In this document: positions 44,516-52,894 of the stretch, piece after piece
How the letters are laid out: the number at the start of each line of letters is the position of its first letter
How positions within the stretch are numbered: the stretch's first letter is position 1
Source: Lewinellaceae bacterium
Lineage (GTDB): Bacteria > Bacteroidota > Bacteroidia > Chitinophagales > Saprospiraceae
Direction of reading: 5' to 3'
Assembly: GCA_020636105.1 (NCBI GenBank)
Contig: JACJYL010000002.1
Location: 62,001-126,000, forward strand
DNA length: 64,000 bases
The notes under the pieces: model-generated
Seen by the model: the letters and a program-made list of their open reading frames with translations, nothing else
Database searches by the model: none
Told to the model about the DNA's origin: nothing
Program-made: the position numbers and the translations under genes

Positions 44516-47185
44516 ATGGCAAAACAATTTTATAAAGCTGTCTATTTCAGCGACTACCCTTCGGAAGATTCAAAAGATAAGTCTGTAACACTTGCGTTTA
44601 GTGAGCCAGAAGAACCATACTATTCCAAAGTAAAAGACTTGACAACTCAAGAAATAAAAGAACTGATTGGCATTGAAACATATAAACAGCTTACACTTTT
44701 TGCCGAGAAACAAGAGCGTTCAATTAACCAAGTTGTAAAAAGACTTATCAAGCAAAAACTTCCTGAAATAGACAAAGTTGAAGGCGTTACAGAGAAAGAT
44801 GTAACATTTGTAAAAAGTAAAAACATCCCATTTCAAAGATGGTATCCTTACATTGAAGGCTATTCTCCTGACTTTGTAAAATCATTAATAAAAAACTATG
44901 GAATAACAGATACTCTAATCTATGAACCTTTCGCAGGTACAGGCACAACACTCCTTGCGGCTGATGATTTAGGACTATCAACAGTATATTCAGAAGTAAA
45001 TCCTTTATTACAGTTTTTAATTCAAACAAAGCTCAATGTTTTAAAAGCAAAAGAGTCTCAAAGGAAAAAGCTGTCCAAAGACCTAAAGGATATTCAAAAA
45101 GTTGTACTGAAGAACCTTAATAAGTTTGAAGAAGATAAATCTTTAAGAGAATCCTATAAATCTCTATTCTCTGATAAAAAATATTTCCCTGATGAAACTC
45201 TTGAGCAGGTATTAAAACTAAGGTCATATATTGATATTATTAAACTAGAAGATGAACTACTAGCTGATACTCTAACCGTAGCTGTTATTTCTTGTCTACT
45301 CCCTGTATCATTTCTTAAGAAAGTTGGAGATGTAAGATTCAAAACAGCGAAAGAAATTGAGAAAGACCTGAAAACATTTAATGATATTTTGCCAGAAAAA
45401 ATTGGAAATATTGCCGAAGATATTTTGAATTTTGACTATAAGCTAAAAGGAAAGCCCGAATTTATTCTTTCAAATGCAAAGAATATAGGTCGTGTAAATG
45501 ATTTAAAAATCGGAGCAATCATTACAAGTCCGCCTTATCTAAATGGCACAAACTATTTCAGAAATACAAAAGTAGAGCTTTGGTTTTTAAGGTATTTACA
45601 GTTCGAAAATGATTTGCGATTTTTTAGAGACCAAGCATTAACAAGTGGAATTAATGATGTTAAAAAGGAATATGCCTATGTCAATGGACTTGATATAGCT
45701 TCAAAAAGTAGTTTGCTGAAAGCGACACTTATTGAGCTGAATAAAAATGCTTATGATTCTAGAATTCCGGTAATGGCACAGAGCTACTTTAAAGAAATGT
45801 ACACAATCTTTAATGATGCAAAACCATTACTAGCTCAAAATGCTAAAGTTCTTATTGATATTGGGGATTCTATTTTTAGTGGCGTACATATTAATACAGA
45901 TGACATATTAATTGAGTTAATGCAGGGATTAGGGTATGAATTCGTTGAAAACAAGATTTTAAGGAAAAGACGTTCTAGAAATCAAGAAATACTTACCCAG
46001 TCATTATTGGTTTTTGAATACAAAGAAAAACAACCAAATTCTGTAAACGGAAAAATAAAACTTCATTGGAAAAAGAACTGGGACAGTTTCAGAAATGAAA
46101 TCCCCCATCAACAAGAACCATATTCAAGTAGAAATTGGGGGCATAATAATCACTCTCTTTGCTCGTACCAAGGTAAGTTAAAACCAGCAATTGCACATCA
46201 TCTTGTTAAGACTTTTGTACCTGAAAATGGTTCTGTTCTTGACCCTTTTTCAGGTGTAGGAACAATTCCTTTTGAAGCAGCGTTAACGGGAAAATTATCC
46301 TATGGCATTGATATTAGTTTGCCAGCTTACTATATCTCTTATGGTAAAGTAAATACACCAATTTCTTCTGAATCATTTTCTTATATAGAAGCATTGGATA
46401 ATTTTATTAAAGCCAATAAGTGTACTAAAAAAGAAATTGATGAAGTTAAAAATTTTGGATTTAACAAAAAGCTATCTGAATACTATGAAGAAAACACGTT
46501 AAAAGAAATATTGCTTGCTCGTAGATTTGTAAAGGAAAATTATCCGTCCACACCAAGCGAAATGTTAGTAGTTGCTTCATTACTTCATATTCTTCACGGC
46601 AATAGACCTTATGCTTTGAGCAGACGTTCACACCCAATTGTTCCGTATGCACCTACTGGGGATTTTATCTACAAAAGCCTAATCGAAAAGCTTTGCGAAA
46701 AAGTAAACAGAGTAATTAACGAAGAATTACCGCTTAATTTTAAAAACGGTAAAATATTTAATCAAGACACAACGATAGTTTGGCCACAAGAAATTAATAA
46801 CCTAGATGCTATAATTACTTCACCACCGTTTTTTGACAGCACTAGATTTTATTTGGCTAACTGGATTAGAATATGGTTTACTGGATGGTCAGAAATTGAC
46901 TTCAAACATCAACCTAAATCATTTATAGATGAAAGGCAAAAAATTGATTTTGCCATTTACGAATCCATATTTAGACAAGCAAAAGAACGTATGAAAAAGG
47001 ATGGCACTTTTGTTCTACATTTAGGGAAAAGCAATAAATGTGATATGGCATTAGAACTTCAAAAAATAAGTAAGCGTTGGTTTAAAACTGCTGACTTATT
47101 TGATGAAAGTGTAGAGCATTGCGAATCACACGGTATAAGAGATAAAGGAACGGTAACTTCGCATCAATATCTCGTACTTGTATAG
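44516..47185 (+). CDS. DNA methyltransferase with two catalytic modules (cassette 3)
   Basis: 889 aa. Two complete amino-methyltransferase halves: motif I YEPFAGTGTTLLAADDLG near residue 137 with motif IV ITSPPYLNGTNY near 336, and motif I LDPFSGVGTIPFEAAL near 575 with motif IV ITSPPFFDSTRFY near 767. TSPPY/F cores are found in N4-cytosine and N6-adenine DNA methyltransferases. Two active modules in one chain suggest recognition of an asymmetric site with each strand modified separately, as in type IIS/IIG-like systems. Its stop is 3 bp from the stop of the opposing HNH gene. Confidence 0.9.
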   Translation: MAKQFYKAVYFSDYPSEDSKDKSVTLAFSEPEEPYYSKVKDLTTQEIKELIGIETYKQLTLFAEKQERSINQVVKRLIKQKLPEIDKVEGVTEKDVTFVKSKNIPFQRWYPYIEGYSPDFVKSLIKNYGITDTLIYEPFAGTGTTLLAADDLGLSTVYSEVNPLLQFLIQTKLNVLKAKESQRKKLSKDLKDIQKVVLKNLNKFEEDKSLRESYKSLFSDKKYFPDETLEQVLKLRSYIDIIKLEDELLADTLTVAVISCLLPVSFLKKVGDVRFKTAKEIEKDLKTFNDILPEKIGNIAEDILNFDYKLKGKPEFILSNAKNIGRVNDLKIGAIITSPPYLNGTNYFRNTKVELWFLRYLQFENDLRFFRDQALTSGINDVKKEYAYVNGLDIASKSSLLKATLIELNKNAYDSRIPVMAQSYFKEMYTIFNDAKPLLAQNAKVLIDIGDSIFSGVHINTDDILIELMQGLGYEFVENKILRKRRSRNQEILTQSLLVFEYKEKQPNSVNGKIKLHWKKNWDSFRNEIPHQQEPYSSRNWGHNNHSLCSYQGKLKPAIAHHLVKTFVPENGSVLDPFSGVGTIPFEAALTGKLSYGIDISLPAYYISYGKVNTPISSESFSYIEALDNFIKANKCTKKEIDEVKNFGFNKKLSEYYEENTLKEILLARRFVKENYPSTPSEMLVVASLLHILHGNRPYALSRRSHPIVPYAPTGDFIYKSLIEKLCEKVNRVINEELPLNFKNGKIFNQDTTIVWPQEINNLDAIITSPPFFDSTRFYLANWIRIWFTGWSEIDFKHQPKSFIDERQKIDFAIYESIFRQAKERMKKDGTFVLHLGKSNKCDMALELQKISKRWFKTADLFDESVEHCESHGIRDKGTVTSHQYLVLV

Positions 47186-47188
47186 AAA

Positions 47189-48163
47189 CTATTCGAATCC
47201 TAGCAGCTTTTTATTTTCGAGAGAAAGATTATCTACCAATTCATATACGAGCAAAATCTTTTTGATTTCTTTTATACGTTTTGGCAGGTCTGACTTTTCT
47301 CTGACTTGCAAATAACGTTCAACTCCCTTATTGACATCTATGTTGTGATTCATTATTGGGAGCTTATTTGAAATCAAGTCAATATTTGCTCCTGTAATTC
47401 TGGCAAGATCAATTAACTCATTATTTGTATAGAACTTACTTGGCCATTTATCTCTTTTATTTTCGTTAGCATTTTTTGAAAGTAATGCTGCATTTTCCTT
47501 TTTAAGTGGATAGAGATATTTTGATGGTAAAATGTGGTCAATTGACCAGGTATCGCGTTGATTAATATCTAATGGTTCTTTTGTCTTGAAACATCGACTT
47601 TCAAATCTTTTAAATAAATCCTGAAAGTCAATTGATTCGTTTTCTTCTTCTATAAATAAATCAGCTATTCTTCTTCGAACGGCAGATTCGTGTAACTGCT
47701 CTTTTGTTCTTTTGGGATTTAAAACTGCATTAATGGCTCCCTTACAACTCCTACATTCCATTTGCTTCTCCAAAGGACCCCAGCCTGAATGTTTGCTAAA
47801 AGCATTGAAAGGCAAAATTCGAGTACAAACATTACATTGCTTCCAATATGATTCAGGGTGTTCAGTTGCAATCCGAAAAAAACCTTCCCAAAATCGCAAA
47901 GCAGTAGTGGAATCAGCACTGTTATATTCTTCTTCCCAGTTATCAAAAGGCAAATCGGTTTCTTTTGAGTGAATAAATCCACAATGTTCGCATTTCCAAA
48001 CAGCCGTTTCAATTGCTTCTTGTGGCGTCAGCAACTTTTGTCCGACTTGGACATAGTTCATTTCTTGGCAACTTACACATTTATATGCCACCCAAGCATC
48101 GTGATAAGGAATACCACCTACTCTTAGAATTCCTGTATTATTTACCGTTTTTCTTCTTGCCAT
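47189..48163 (-). CDS. HNH restriction endonuclease candidate (cassette 3)
   Basis: 324 aa from the ATG at 48163, chosen because the longer start at 48196 lies within a likely -7 box (TACCTTTG, 48194-48201, minus strand). N-terminal part has zinc-ribbon-like pairs (CVSCQEMN, CEHCGF, CNVCTR, CRSCKG). HNH domain: DTWSIDHILPSKYLYPL, then NAALLSKNANENKRDKWPS with the Asn and final basic residues. Tail-to-tail with the methyltransferase, and the only gene in the array on the minus strand. Inferred cutting partner of the methyltransferase. Confidence 0.82.
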   Translation of the reverse strand: MARRKTVNNTGILRVGGIPYHDAWVAYKCVSCQEMNYVQVGQKLLTPQEAIETAVWKCEHCGFIHSKETDLPFDNWEEEYNSADSTTALRFWEGFFRIATEHPESYWKQCNVCTRILPFNAFSKHSGWGPLEKQMECRSCKGAINAVLNPKRTKEQLHESAVRRRIADLFIEEENESIDFQDLFKRFESRCFKTKEPLDINQRDTWSIDHILPSKYLYPLKKENAALLSKNANENKRDKWPSKFYTNNELIDLARITGANIDLISNKLPIMNHNIDVNKGVERYLQVREKSDLPKRIKEIKKILLVYELVDNLSLENKKLLGFE

Positions 48164-48193
48164 TAACTTCTTTAAAAGATTTTTCACAATCGA

Positions 48194-48201
48194 CAAAGGT
48201 A
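48194..48201 (-). promoter_or_regulatory. Candidate -7 box of the HNH gene
   Basis: TACCTTTG read on the minus strand fits TAnnTTTG; the expected transcript start is about 48187, so translation must begin at 48163. Confidence 0.5.
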
Positions 48202-48236
48202 AATAATTAAAATTAAACCCTTTTCACAAGTGTAAG

Positions 48237-48288
48237 CACATTTGCAATTCGCACAAGCCAATGCACAAACCAAAAATTGCAAAAGAGC
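48237..48288 (+). repeat. RM-bracketing hairpin repeat, copy 2
   Basis: 52 bp. Ends CACATTTG / CAAAAGAG, stem TTTGCAATT / AATTGCAAA, loop CGCACAAGCC... as in copies 1 and 3. Same orientation as copy 1; together they flank the type II RM module. The 123 bp from here to attC 3 hold no gene. Confidence 0.8.
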
Positions 48289-48411
48289 TTCCACCTGCCA
48301 ACCCGAAGGAAAAATTATTTTTTAAATCTCTCCCTTCCAAAATTCTTAAAAACAGCGGACACACAAAGCTGAGATTAATAAGGACAAACCAGAACTTGAA
48401 AGGAAAAGCCA

Positions 48412-48547
48412 GCTTACAACATTGTATAAACGTAATGCGGGTTGAATCGCTAAAATTTATTATTTTGGCTACTATTAAAGTTTCGTGTTGGCAGACAGCA
48501 TATCGCTCCAAAATCCCGCACTACGCTTATACTTGACCGTTCCAGTC
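48412..48547 (+). repeat. attC-like site 3
   Basis: 136 bp. Left core GCTTACAAC is the reverse complement of GTTGTAAGC at 44160, proving that the RM pair lies in one 4.4-kb cassette. Right core GTTCCAGTC (48539-48547). Arms GTATAAACGTAATGCGGG / CCCGCACTACGCTTATAC. Closely related to site 8. Confidence 0.9.
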
Positions 48548-48564
48548 AACCAAAAAACAAATAG

Positions 48565-49554
48565 ATGATAAAAACTTTGATAAAACTAATACCCTTGGTT
48601 TTGATAATAAATACGATGGAATTGAAATCACAAAATTGGATAAAATACGATAAAGAAGAATTCCCATTTTTGACATCAAGGGATTTAGATGATTCTTTCC
48701 ACCCCTCTTTGGATCAATATAAGCAAAAATTATTTAAAGATTACGAAAGAGCAAAAAAAGAATTTGGGTTTAATAGTTATTTTTTTGATGTTGAGTTTAG
48801 TGGAGAATTAGAGGACTATGCAGCGCTTATTGATTCCATATTATCGCTACTGCCTGATAAATGCGAATATGAAATAGTTGAAGCATATACGGATGAAAAA
48901 GCAAATAAGTGGGTCGTTGATGTAAATGTAAATGGCGATCAATATCAATTTTCAACGATTGCTGTCAGTGGAGCATTTTTAGAAATGGTTGATATTTATG
49001 AAAATTTTGATGAAATCATTGCCCGGAATATTCCTGATTATAAGATGATCTCTCCTATGGATTATGGGCAAATTGCTGAAGTTTTTATTGAAAAAAAAGA
49101 GGATTTAAAAAAAGCCAGTCAGATAGGTTTTCCTTATCCCCCCTTTTATTTAGAATTCAATCGGAAAATACCTAAAAATTGGTACTTGCTCTTGCCAGAA
49201 GCCATAATTGAAAATGAGGAAAAATTGATTGAAACATATATTGAAGTATCAAATGAATTTCATAGAGATTTTACTCCTGAGAAAAAGCTAAATAAAGAAA
49301 ATTTTCATATTTGTGATATCACTGGGAATGGCCCAATTTACATCTGGCTTCATGGTAAAATAATCGAATCTCCGAGTAGATTTAACAATATGGTCAGATG
49401 TTATCCTAATTTACCTAGTTTCATTTTCGCTTATTCTGTGGTTAAAATGAATGATTGTGATTTATATCTTTATGACACAAAAGAAATGAAACGAAGACTT
49501 TTAAACCTTGAAGAATTAAAAGATCTTATTGAAACAAATTTATTAAATGAATAA
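48565..49554 (+). CDS. Exported protein of unknown function (cassette 4)
   Basis: 329 aa with an N-terminal signal (about 1-22, ending KSQN). Acidic and aromatic-rich, no recognised motif. A segment YEIVEAYTDEKANKWVVDVN near residue 100 and WYLLLPEAIIENEEKLIE near 212 look like ordinary globular sequence. Starts 26 bp after the cassette boundary, a short leader common to the cassettes here. I do not recognise the family. Confidence 0.75.
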   Translation: MIKTLIKLIPLVLIINTMELKSQNWIKYDKEEFPFLTSRDLDDSFHPSLDQYKQKLFKDYERAKKEFGFNSYFFDVEFSGELEDYAALIDSILSLLPDKCEYEIVEAYTDEKANKWVVDVNVNGDQYQFSTIAVSGAFLEMVDIYENFDEIIARNIPDYKMISPMDYGQIAEVFIEKKEDLKKASQIGFPYPPFYLEFNRKIPKNWYLLLPEAIIENEEKLIETYIEVSNEFHRDFTPEKKLNKENFHICDITGNGPIYIWLHGKIIESPSRFNNMVRCYPNLPSFIFAYSVVKMNDCDLYLYDTKEMKRRLLNLEELKDLIETNLLNE

Positions 49555-49563
49555 AGGAGGGCA

Positions 49564-49642
49564 GACTGGAACATACGCTACCAGATCATGCCTTGCCGCA
49601 GGCGCAACACAAGGCACACCGGGTAGCTTCACCGTTCGCTTC
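49564..49642 (+). repeat. attC-like site 4 (short type)
   Basis: 79 bp. Left core GACTGGAAC is the reverse complement of GTTCCAGTC at 48539. Right core GTTCGCTTC. Arms GCTACC / GGTAGC and TGCCTTG / CAAGGCA around the loop CCGCAGGCGCAACA, which is also the loop of sites 10 and 12. Confidence 0.9.
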
Positions 49643-49683
49643 CATGAAAAAAGAAAATCAAATAGCAACCAAGCTGAAAGAAG

Positions 49684-49968
49684 ATGTCAGGAAAATTGAA
49701 AAATAAAAATTATGAAGCCCAAAAATGGATGATATGTTTCCTGATTTCAATTCCGATGACATTTGGACTAATAAAGATACTTGAATATAAAAATGAAATT
49801 TTGTTTTGGTCATATATGGGAATTGGAGGAGTTTCAGCATTAATCATGCGTTGGGTTGGAGGTACAGAGGATAAAAGCAAGTTCTTGAATATTGTTGAAT
49901 ATGTTGCCTTAATCTGTGCAATCACGTTATTTTCATGGGGAATTTGGAATTACTTTTTCGGTGAATAA
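49684..49968 (+). CDS. Small membrane protein (cassette 5)
   Basis: 94 aa, three hydrophobic helices (about 15-34, 40-58, 69-90). No known motif. It starts 50 bp after the cassette boundary and ends 14 bp before the barstar-like gene, so the two are probably translated from one message. Function unknown; could be an accessory or an unrelated passenger. Confidence 0.6.
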   Translation: MSGKLKNKNYEAQKWMICFLISIPMTFGLIKILEYKNEILFWSYMGIGGVSALIMRWVGGTEDKSKFLNIVEYVALICAITLFSWGIWNYFFGE

Positions 49969-49982
49969 ATAAAAGCAAGAAC

Positions 49983-50372
49983 ATGAAGATAATTGAAATA
50001 GAGGGAGGAAGATTCTCGAATCTAAAAGGTTTTTATGACGAAATCGAGAGAGGTTTAACGAGTGGTTTAGATTGGAAAGTTGGGAGAAATCTTGACGCAT
50101 TTGATGATCTGTTAGAAGGAGGATTTGGAATGCACGATTACGGCGAAGAAGTTGAATTAATTTGGACAAATTCAGATAGAAGCAGAATGAAATTGGGATA
50201 TGAAGAAACTGTAAAATATTTCCAAGACAAATTGAGAAAATGCCATCCTTCAAATAAGAGAGAGGTGAAAAATGAATTAGAAATGGCAATGAATGGAAAA
50301 GGTGAAACGCTTTTTGAAATGATTGTTGAGATCATCAAAGATCATCAACATATAACCTTGAAAATGAAATAA
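49983..50372 (+). CDS. Barstar-like protein (cassette 5)
   Basis: 129 aa. IIEIEGGRFSNLKGFYDEI and the motif GRNLDAFDDLLEGGFG match the barstar fold, a ribonuclease inhibitor family; barstar's own GKNLDALWDCL is the parallel. No barnase-like gene lies in the cassette, so it may be an orphan immunity protein against incoming toxins. Helical C terminus (about 95-129) extends beyond the 90-aa core. Family call by motif only. Confidence 0.72.
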   Translation: MKIIEIEGGRFSNLKGFYDEIERGLTSGLDWKVGRNLDAFDDLLEGGFGMHDYGEEVELIWTNSDRSRMKLGYEETVKYFQDKLRKCHPSNKREVKNELEMAMNGKGETLFEMIVEIIKDHQHITLKMK

Positions 50373-50386
50373 GAAAAAAACACGAA

Positions 50387-50457
50387 AGCGAACAGTGTAT
50401 AGCTGCCATGTCGCCCTATCGGGACGCCACGATCAGCTATACTAACCGTTGTGGTGC
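50387..50457 (+). repeat. attC-like site 5 (short type)
   Basis: 71 bp. Left core AGCGAAC matches GTTCGCT at 49634 as reverse complement. Right core GTTGTGGTGC (50448-50457), the same sequence as the first cassette start at 41418. Arms AGTGTATAGCTG / CAGCTATACT. Confidence 0.85.
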
Positions 50458-50483
50458 ATTGAAAAAAAACTACTAACAAATAC

Positions 50484-51950
50484 ATGAAAAAAGGAATACT
50501 ATTAATACTGACCATCTTCTTGACATATTTGGCTAATGCACAGAACTGTAGTTGCGAAGACAACTTTATTTGGTTGAAGGAAACTTTTGAGAAAAATGAT
50601 GCGGGTTTTCAATTTTCTGTTGACAAAAAAGGAGAGCAAGAATATCAGAAACATTCTGATTCATATGCCCAAAAGGTGAAATCGATTACCAGCAAACAAG
50701 AATGTGCTGAGACTCTTCAACAATGGTTAAGGTTCTTTCGTGAAGGACACTTATCCTTACAGTTAAATGGTAACACCACTTCATCTACTCCTGAAAAATT
50801 CGATTCTGAGAAAGTGAAGGAGCAATTCAATTCATGGCCAACATACCCATACAAGAAGGTACAGTTTGACGCATACATTTCAAAGCTCACTGAACCTGGA
50901 CTTGAAGGAATTTGGTCCGATCCACCTTATAAATTCGGAATTAAAAAAGTGGCTGATCAGTACATTGGATTTATTCTTGAAGCAGATGGAGTTTACTGGA
51001 GACAATCACAAATAAAGTTTAGAATATCTGAGGATAATGATTCCCTCTCAGCAGTTTACTACATGAGAAATCACTCAGAAAGGAACTTTGAAAATGTTGA
51101 ACTTGTGGGTAAAAACCATCTGCAAATTGGTTTTGTCACCTTGAAAAGAATAGCACCTGAATTCAAAGCTAATGAACAGGATATTAATATTGAAAGACAA
51201 TTAAGATTTCAGTCAACAAGTGCCCCACTGTTTGAAAAATTGACGGATAATACTGTAATACTCCGTATTCCTTCTTTCTCATATTCCGAAAAGGAATTAA
51301 TTGACAGCTTAATTGATTTACACTTCCAAGAAATCATTAGTACCGAAAATTTAATAATTGATTTACGAAACAATGGTGGTGGAAGTGATGCAAGTTTTGA
51401 ACAAATTCTCCCCTTAACCTATACAAACCCAATCCGAACCGTGGGTGTAGAGTTTCTTTCAACCCCACTAAACAATCAGCGTATGCTTGACTTCATGAAC
51501 GATCCAGATTGGACGACTGAAGATAAAAAATGGGCAGAGGAATCACTACGAAAACTCAATCAACATATTGGAGAATTTGTAAATCTTGATAGCACAGCTG
51601 TTACGATAGAGACATTTGACACAATCTATCCCTACCCTAAAAATGTAGGTATTATAATAAATGAAGGCAATGGAAGTACTACAGAGCAGTTTTTGCTTGC
51701 GGCTAAACAAAGTAAGAAAGTAAAACTTTTTGGAACGACAACTGCTGGAGTACTTGATATTTCGAATATGTATTTTACTGATTCTCCTTGCGAAGACTTC
51801 AAATTGGGGTACAGTTTATCAAAAAGTATGCGAATACCTGAAATGTCCATTGATAATAAAGGAATACAACCAGATTATTACCTTGATGAGACAATTTCAA
51901 AATTTGACTGGATTAGCTTTGTCATTAGTATCTTGAACGAAATAAAATAA
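50484..51950 (+). CDS. S41-family peptidase (cassette 6)
   Basis: 488 aa with a signal peptide (about 1-19). S41 C-terminal-processing-protease-type motifs: NLIIDLRNNGGGSDASFEQ near residue 288, NEGNGSTTEQFLLAA near 393 with the candidate nucleophilic Ser, and GTTTAGVLDIS near 415. No PDZ domain is apparent. IRIPSFSYSEKELIDSL precedes as in tricorn-type enzymes. Extracytoplasmic peptidase, target unknown. Starts 36 bp after the boundary. Confidence 0.86.
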   Translation: MKKGILLILTIFLTYLANAQNCSCEDNFIWLKETFEKNDAGFQFSVDKKGEQEYQKHSDSYAQKVKSITSKQECAETLQQWLRFFREGHLSLQLNGNTTSSTPEKFDSEKVKEQFNSWPTYPYKKVQFDAYISKLTEPGLEGIWSDPPYKFGIKKVADQYIGFILEADGVYWRQSQIKFRISEDNDSLSAVYYMRNHSERNFENVELVGKNHLQIGFVTLKRIAPEFKANEQDINIERQLRFQSTSAPLFEKLTDNTVILRIPSFSYSEKELIDSLIDLHFQEIISTENLIIDLRNNGGGSDASFEQILPLTYTNPIRTVGVEFLSTPLNNQRMLDFMNDPDWTTEDKKWAEESLRKLNQHIGEFVNLDSTAVTIETFDTIYPYPKNVGIIINEGNGSTTEQFLLAAKQSKKVKLFGTTTAGVLDISNMYFTDSPCEDFKLGYSLSKSMRIPEMSIDNKGIQPDYYLDETISKFDWISFVISILNEIK

Positions 51951-51956
51951 GGAAAC

Positions 51957-52021
51957 GCACCACAACAACGCCTATACGCAATGCCCTTCGGGACACTGCG
52001 CATAGCCAAACCGTTATGTAT
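51957..52021 (+). repeat. attC-like site 6 (shortest)
   Basis: 65 bp. Left core GCACCACAAC is the reverse complement of GTTGTGGTGC at 50448 (10 of 10). Right core GTTATGTAT. Arms GCCTATACGCA / TGCGCATAGCC pair; inner loop CCCTTCGGGA. Confidence 0.9.
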
Positions 52022-52086
52022 AAGGCCGGGTTAAGTCTAACATTGTCGTAATTGAGGATTATTAATTTTCTGGAAGGACGTCAAAA

Positions 52087-52245
52087 ATGCGCTTACAAAA
52101 AATAGCATGTTCCACCCAGGTAGAAAAAATAGAGTTAGAATTAGAATTACGTCAAAAGATAAAAGATCAGAATTTGGACAAATTTATGTGGAATAAAACG
52201 ATTTCCAAATTAACCGAATCCAAAAAAGAATCGAGCAGAAATTGA
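52087..52245 (+). CDS. Doubtful small ORF in cassette 7
   Basis: 52-codon ORF (ATG at 52087, TGA at 52243) rich in Lys, Glu and Leu, plausible as a small helical protein. Cassette 7 (499 bp including attC) has no other plus-strand candidate. No ribosome-binding site or family supports it. Confidence 0.25.
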   Translation: MRLQKIACSTQVEKIELELELRQKIKDQNLDKFMWNKTISKLTESKKESSRN

Positions 52246-52385
52246 GAAGAATTAGATTTCCAAAATTAGGAATGAAATAGAAATTAGAAAAGCGCATTTT
52301 GACTTTTTCTAAACGGGACAGAAACCGACTTTTGGAATAAAAAATTACAGATACAGGTAGAAGATTGCTCTGAATCACGGCCCAA

Positions 52386-52521
52386 ATACATAACACTGGC
52401 TATAGGTAATAGCTGCTGAAATTGTAAACGCAAAAAATATTAACTTTAAGCAACGGAATTGTTTACGGGAAGGAAGTTACCATTTGGCCGCTACTACCCA
52501 TAGCCCGGACCGTTGTGCGGC
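52386..52521 (+). repeat. attC-like site 7
   Basis: 136 bp. Left core ATACATAAC is the reverse complement of GTTATGTAT at 52013. Right core GTTGTGCGGC. Arms GGCTATAGGTAATAGC / GCTACTACCCATAGCC. About 90% identical to site 11. Confidence 0.9.
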
Positions 52522-52548
52522 ATACAAAAAAAGCCAACGCTCGGTCAA

Positions 52549-52603
52549 GCACATTTGTTTTTTTGCCAACGCTAAAAGCCAACGCTAAAAAACCAAAAGA
52601 GCT
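52549..52603 (+). repeat. RM-bracketing hairpin repeat, divergent copy 4
   Basis: Same ends (CACATTTG, CAAAAGAG) but a changed stem TTTGTTTTTTT / AAAAAACCAAA that still pairs, and a loop with two GCCAACGCTAAAA units. Lies 28 bp into the type III RM cassette. Confidence 0.6.
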
Positions 52604-52665
52604 TGCCCTTTCCAAACCCACGACAAGACAATGAATAATTACACTGAAAAATAATGAATATTTAC

Positions 52666-52673
52666 TATCTTTG
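52666..52673 (+). promoter_or_regulatory. Candidate -7 box of the type III RM operon
   Basis: TATCTTTG fits TAnnTTTG exactly; transcript start about 52680, 23 bp before the XRE gene. The XRE protein may bind here to control the operon. Confidence 0.5.
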
Positions 52674-52702
52674 ACACCGAATAAACAAAACTTAGGTTTC
52701 AA

Positions 52703-52894
52703 ATGAACCGAATAAAAGAAGTTTTAAAAGACAAAGGGATTTCGCAGGCTTGGCTTGCCAAACAAACAGGAAAAAGTTACAACACGATTAACGAATATGC
52801 TCGTAACGTGAGACAACCGAGTTTGGAAGACTTATACACCATTGCGGAAATTCTAAATGTGAAAGTCAAAGATTTATTAACTGAAAGAAGATAA
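52703..52894 (+). CDS. XRE-family regulator of the type III RM system (cassette 8)
   Basis: 63 aa, nothing but a Cro/C1-type helix-turn-helix: IKEVLKDKGISQAWLAKQTG with recognition helix SYNTINEYARN, ending LNVKVKDLLTERR. The size and position suit an RM controller (C protein). Its stop is directly followed by the ATG of the methyltransferase, so the genes are coupled. Confidence 0.9.
   Translation: MNRIKEVLKDKGISQAWLAKQTGKSYNTINEYARNVRQPSLEDLYTIAEILNVKVKDLLTERR

Noticed and set aside
52184..52396. 70-codon minus-strand ORF in cassette 7
   Set aside because: Runs into the attC site and is against cassette orientation; composition typical of random AT-rich DNA.
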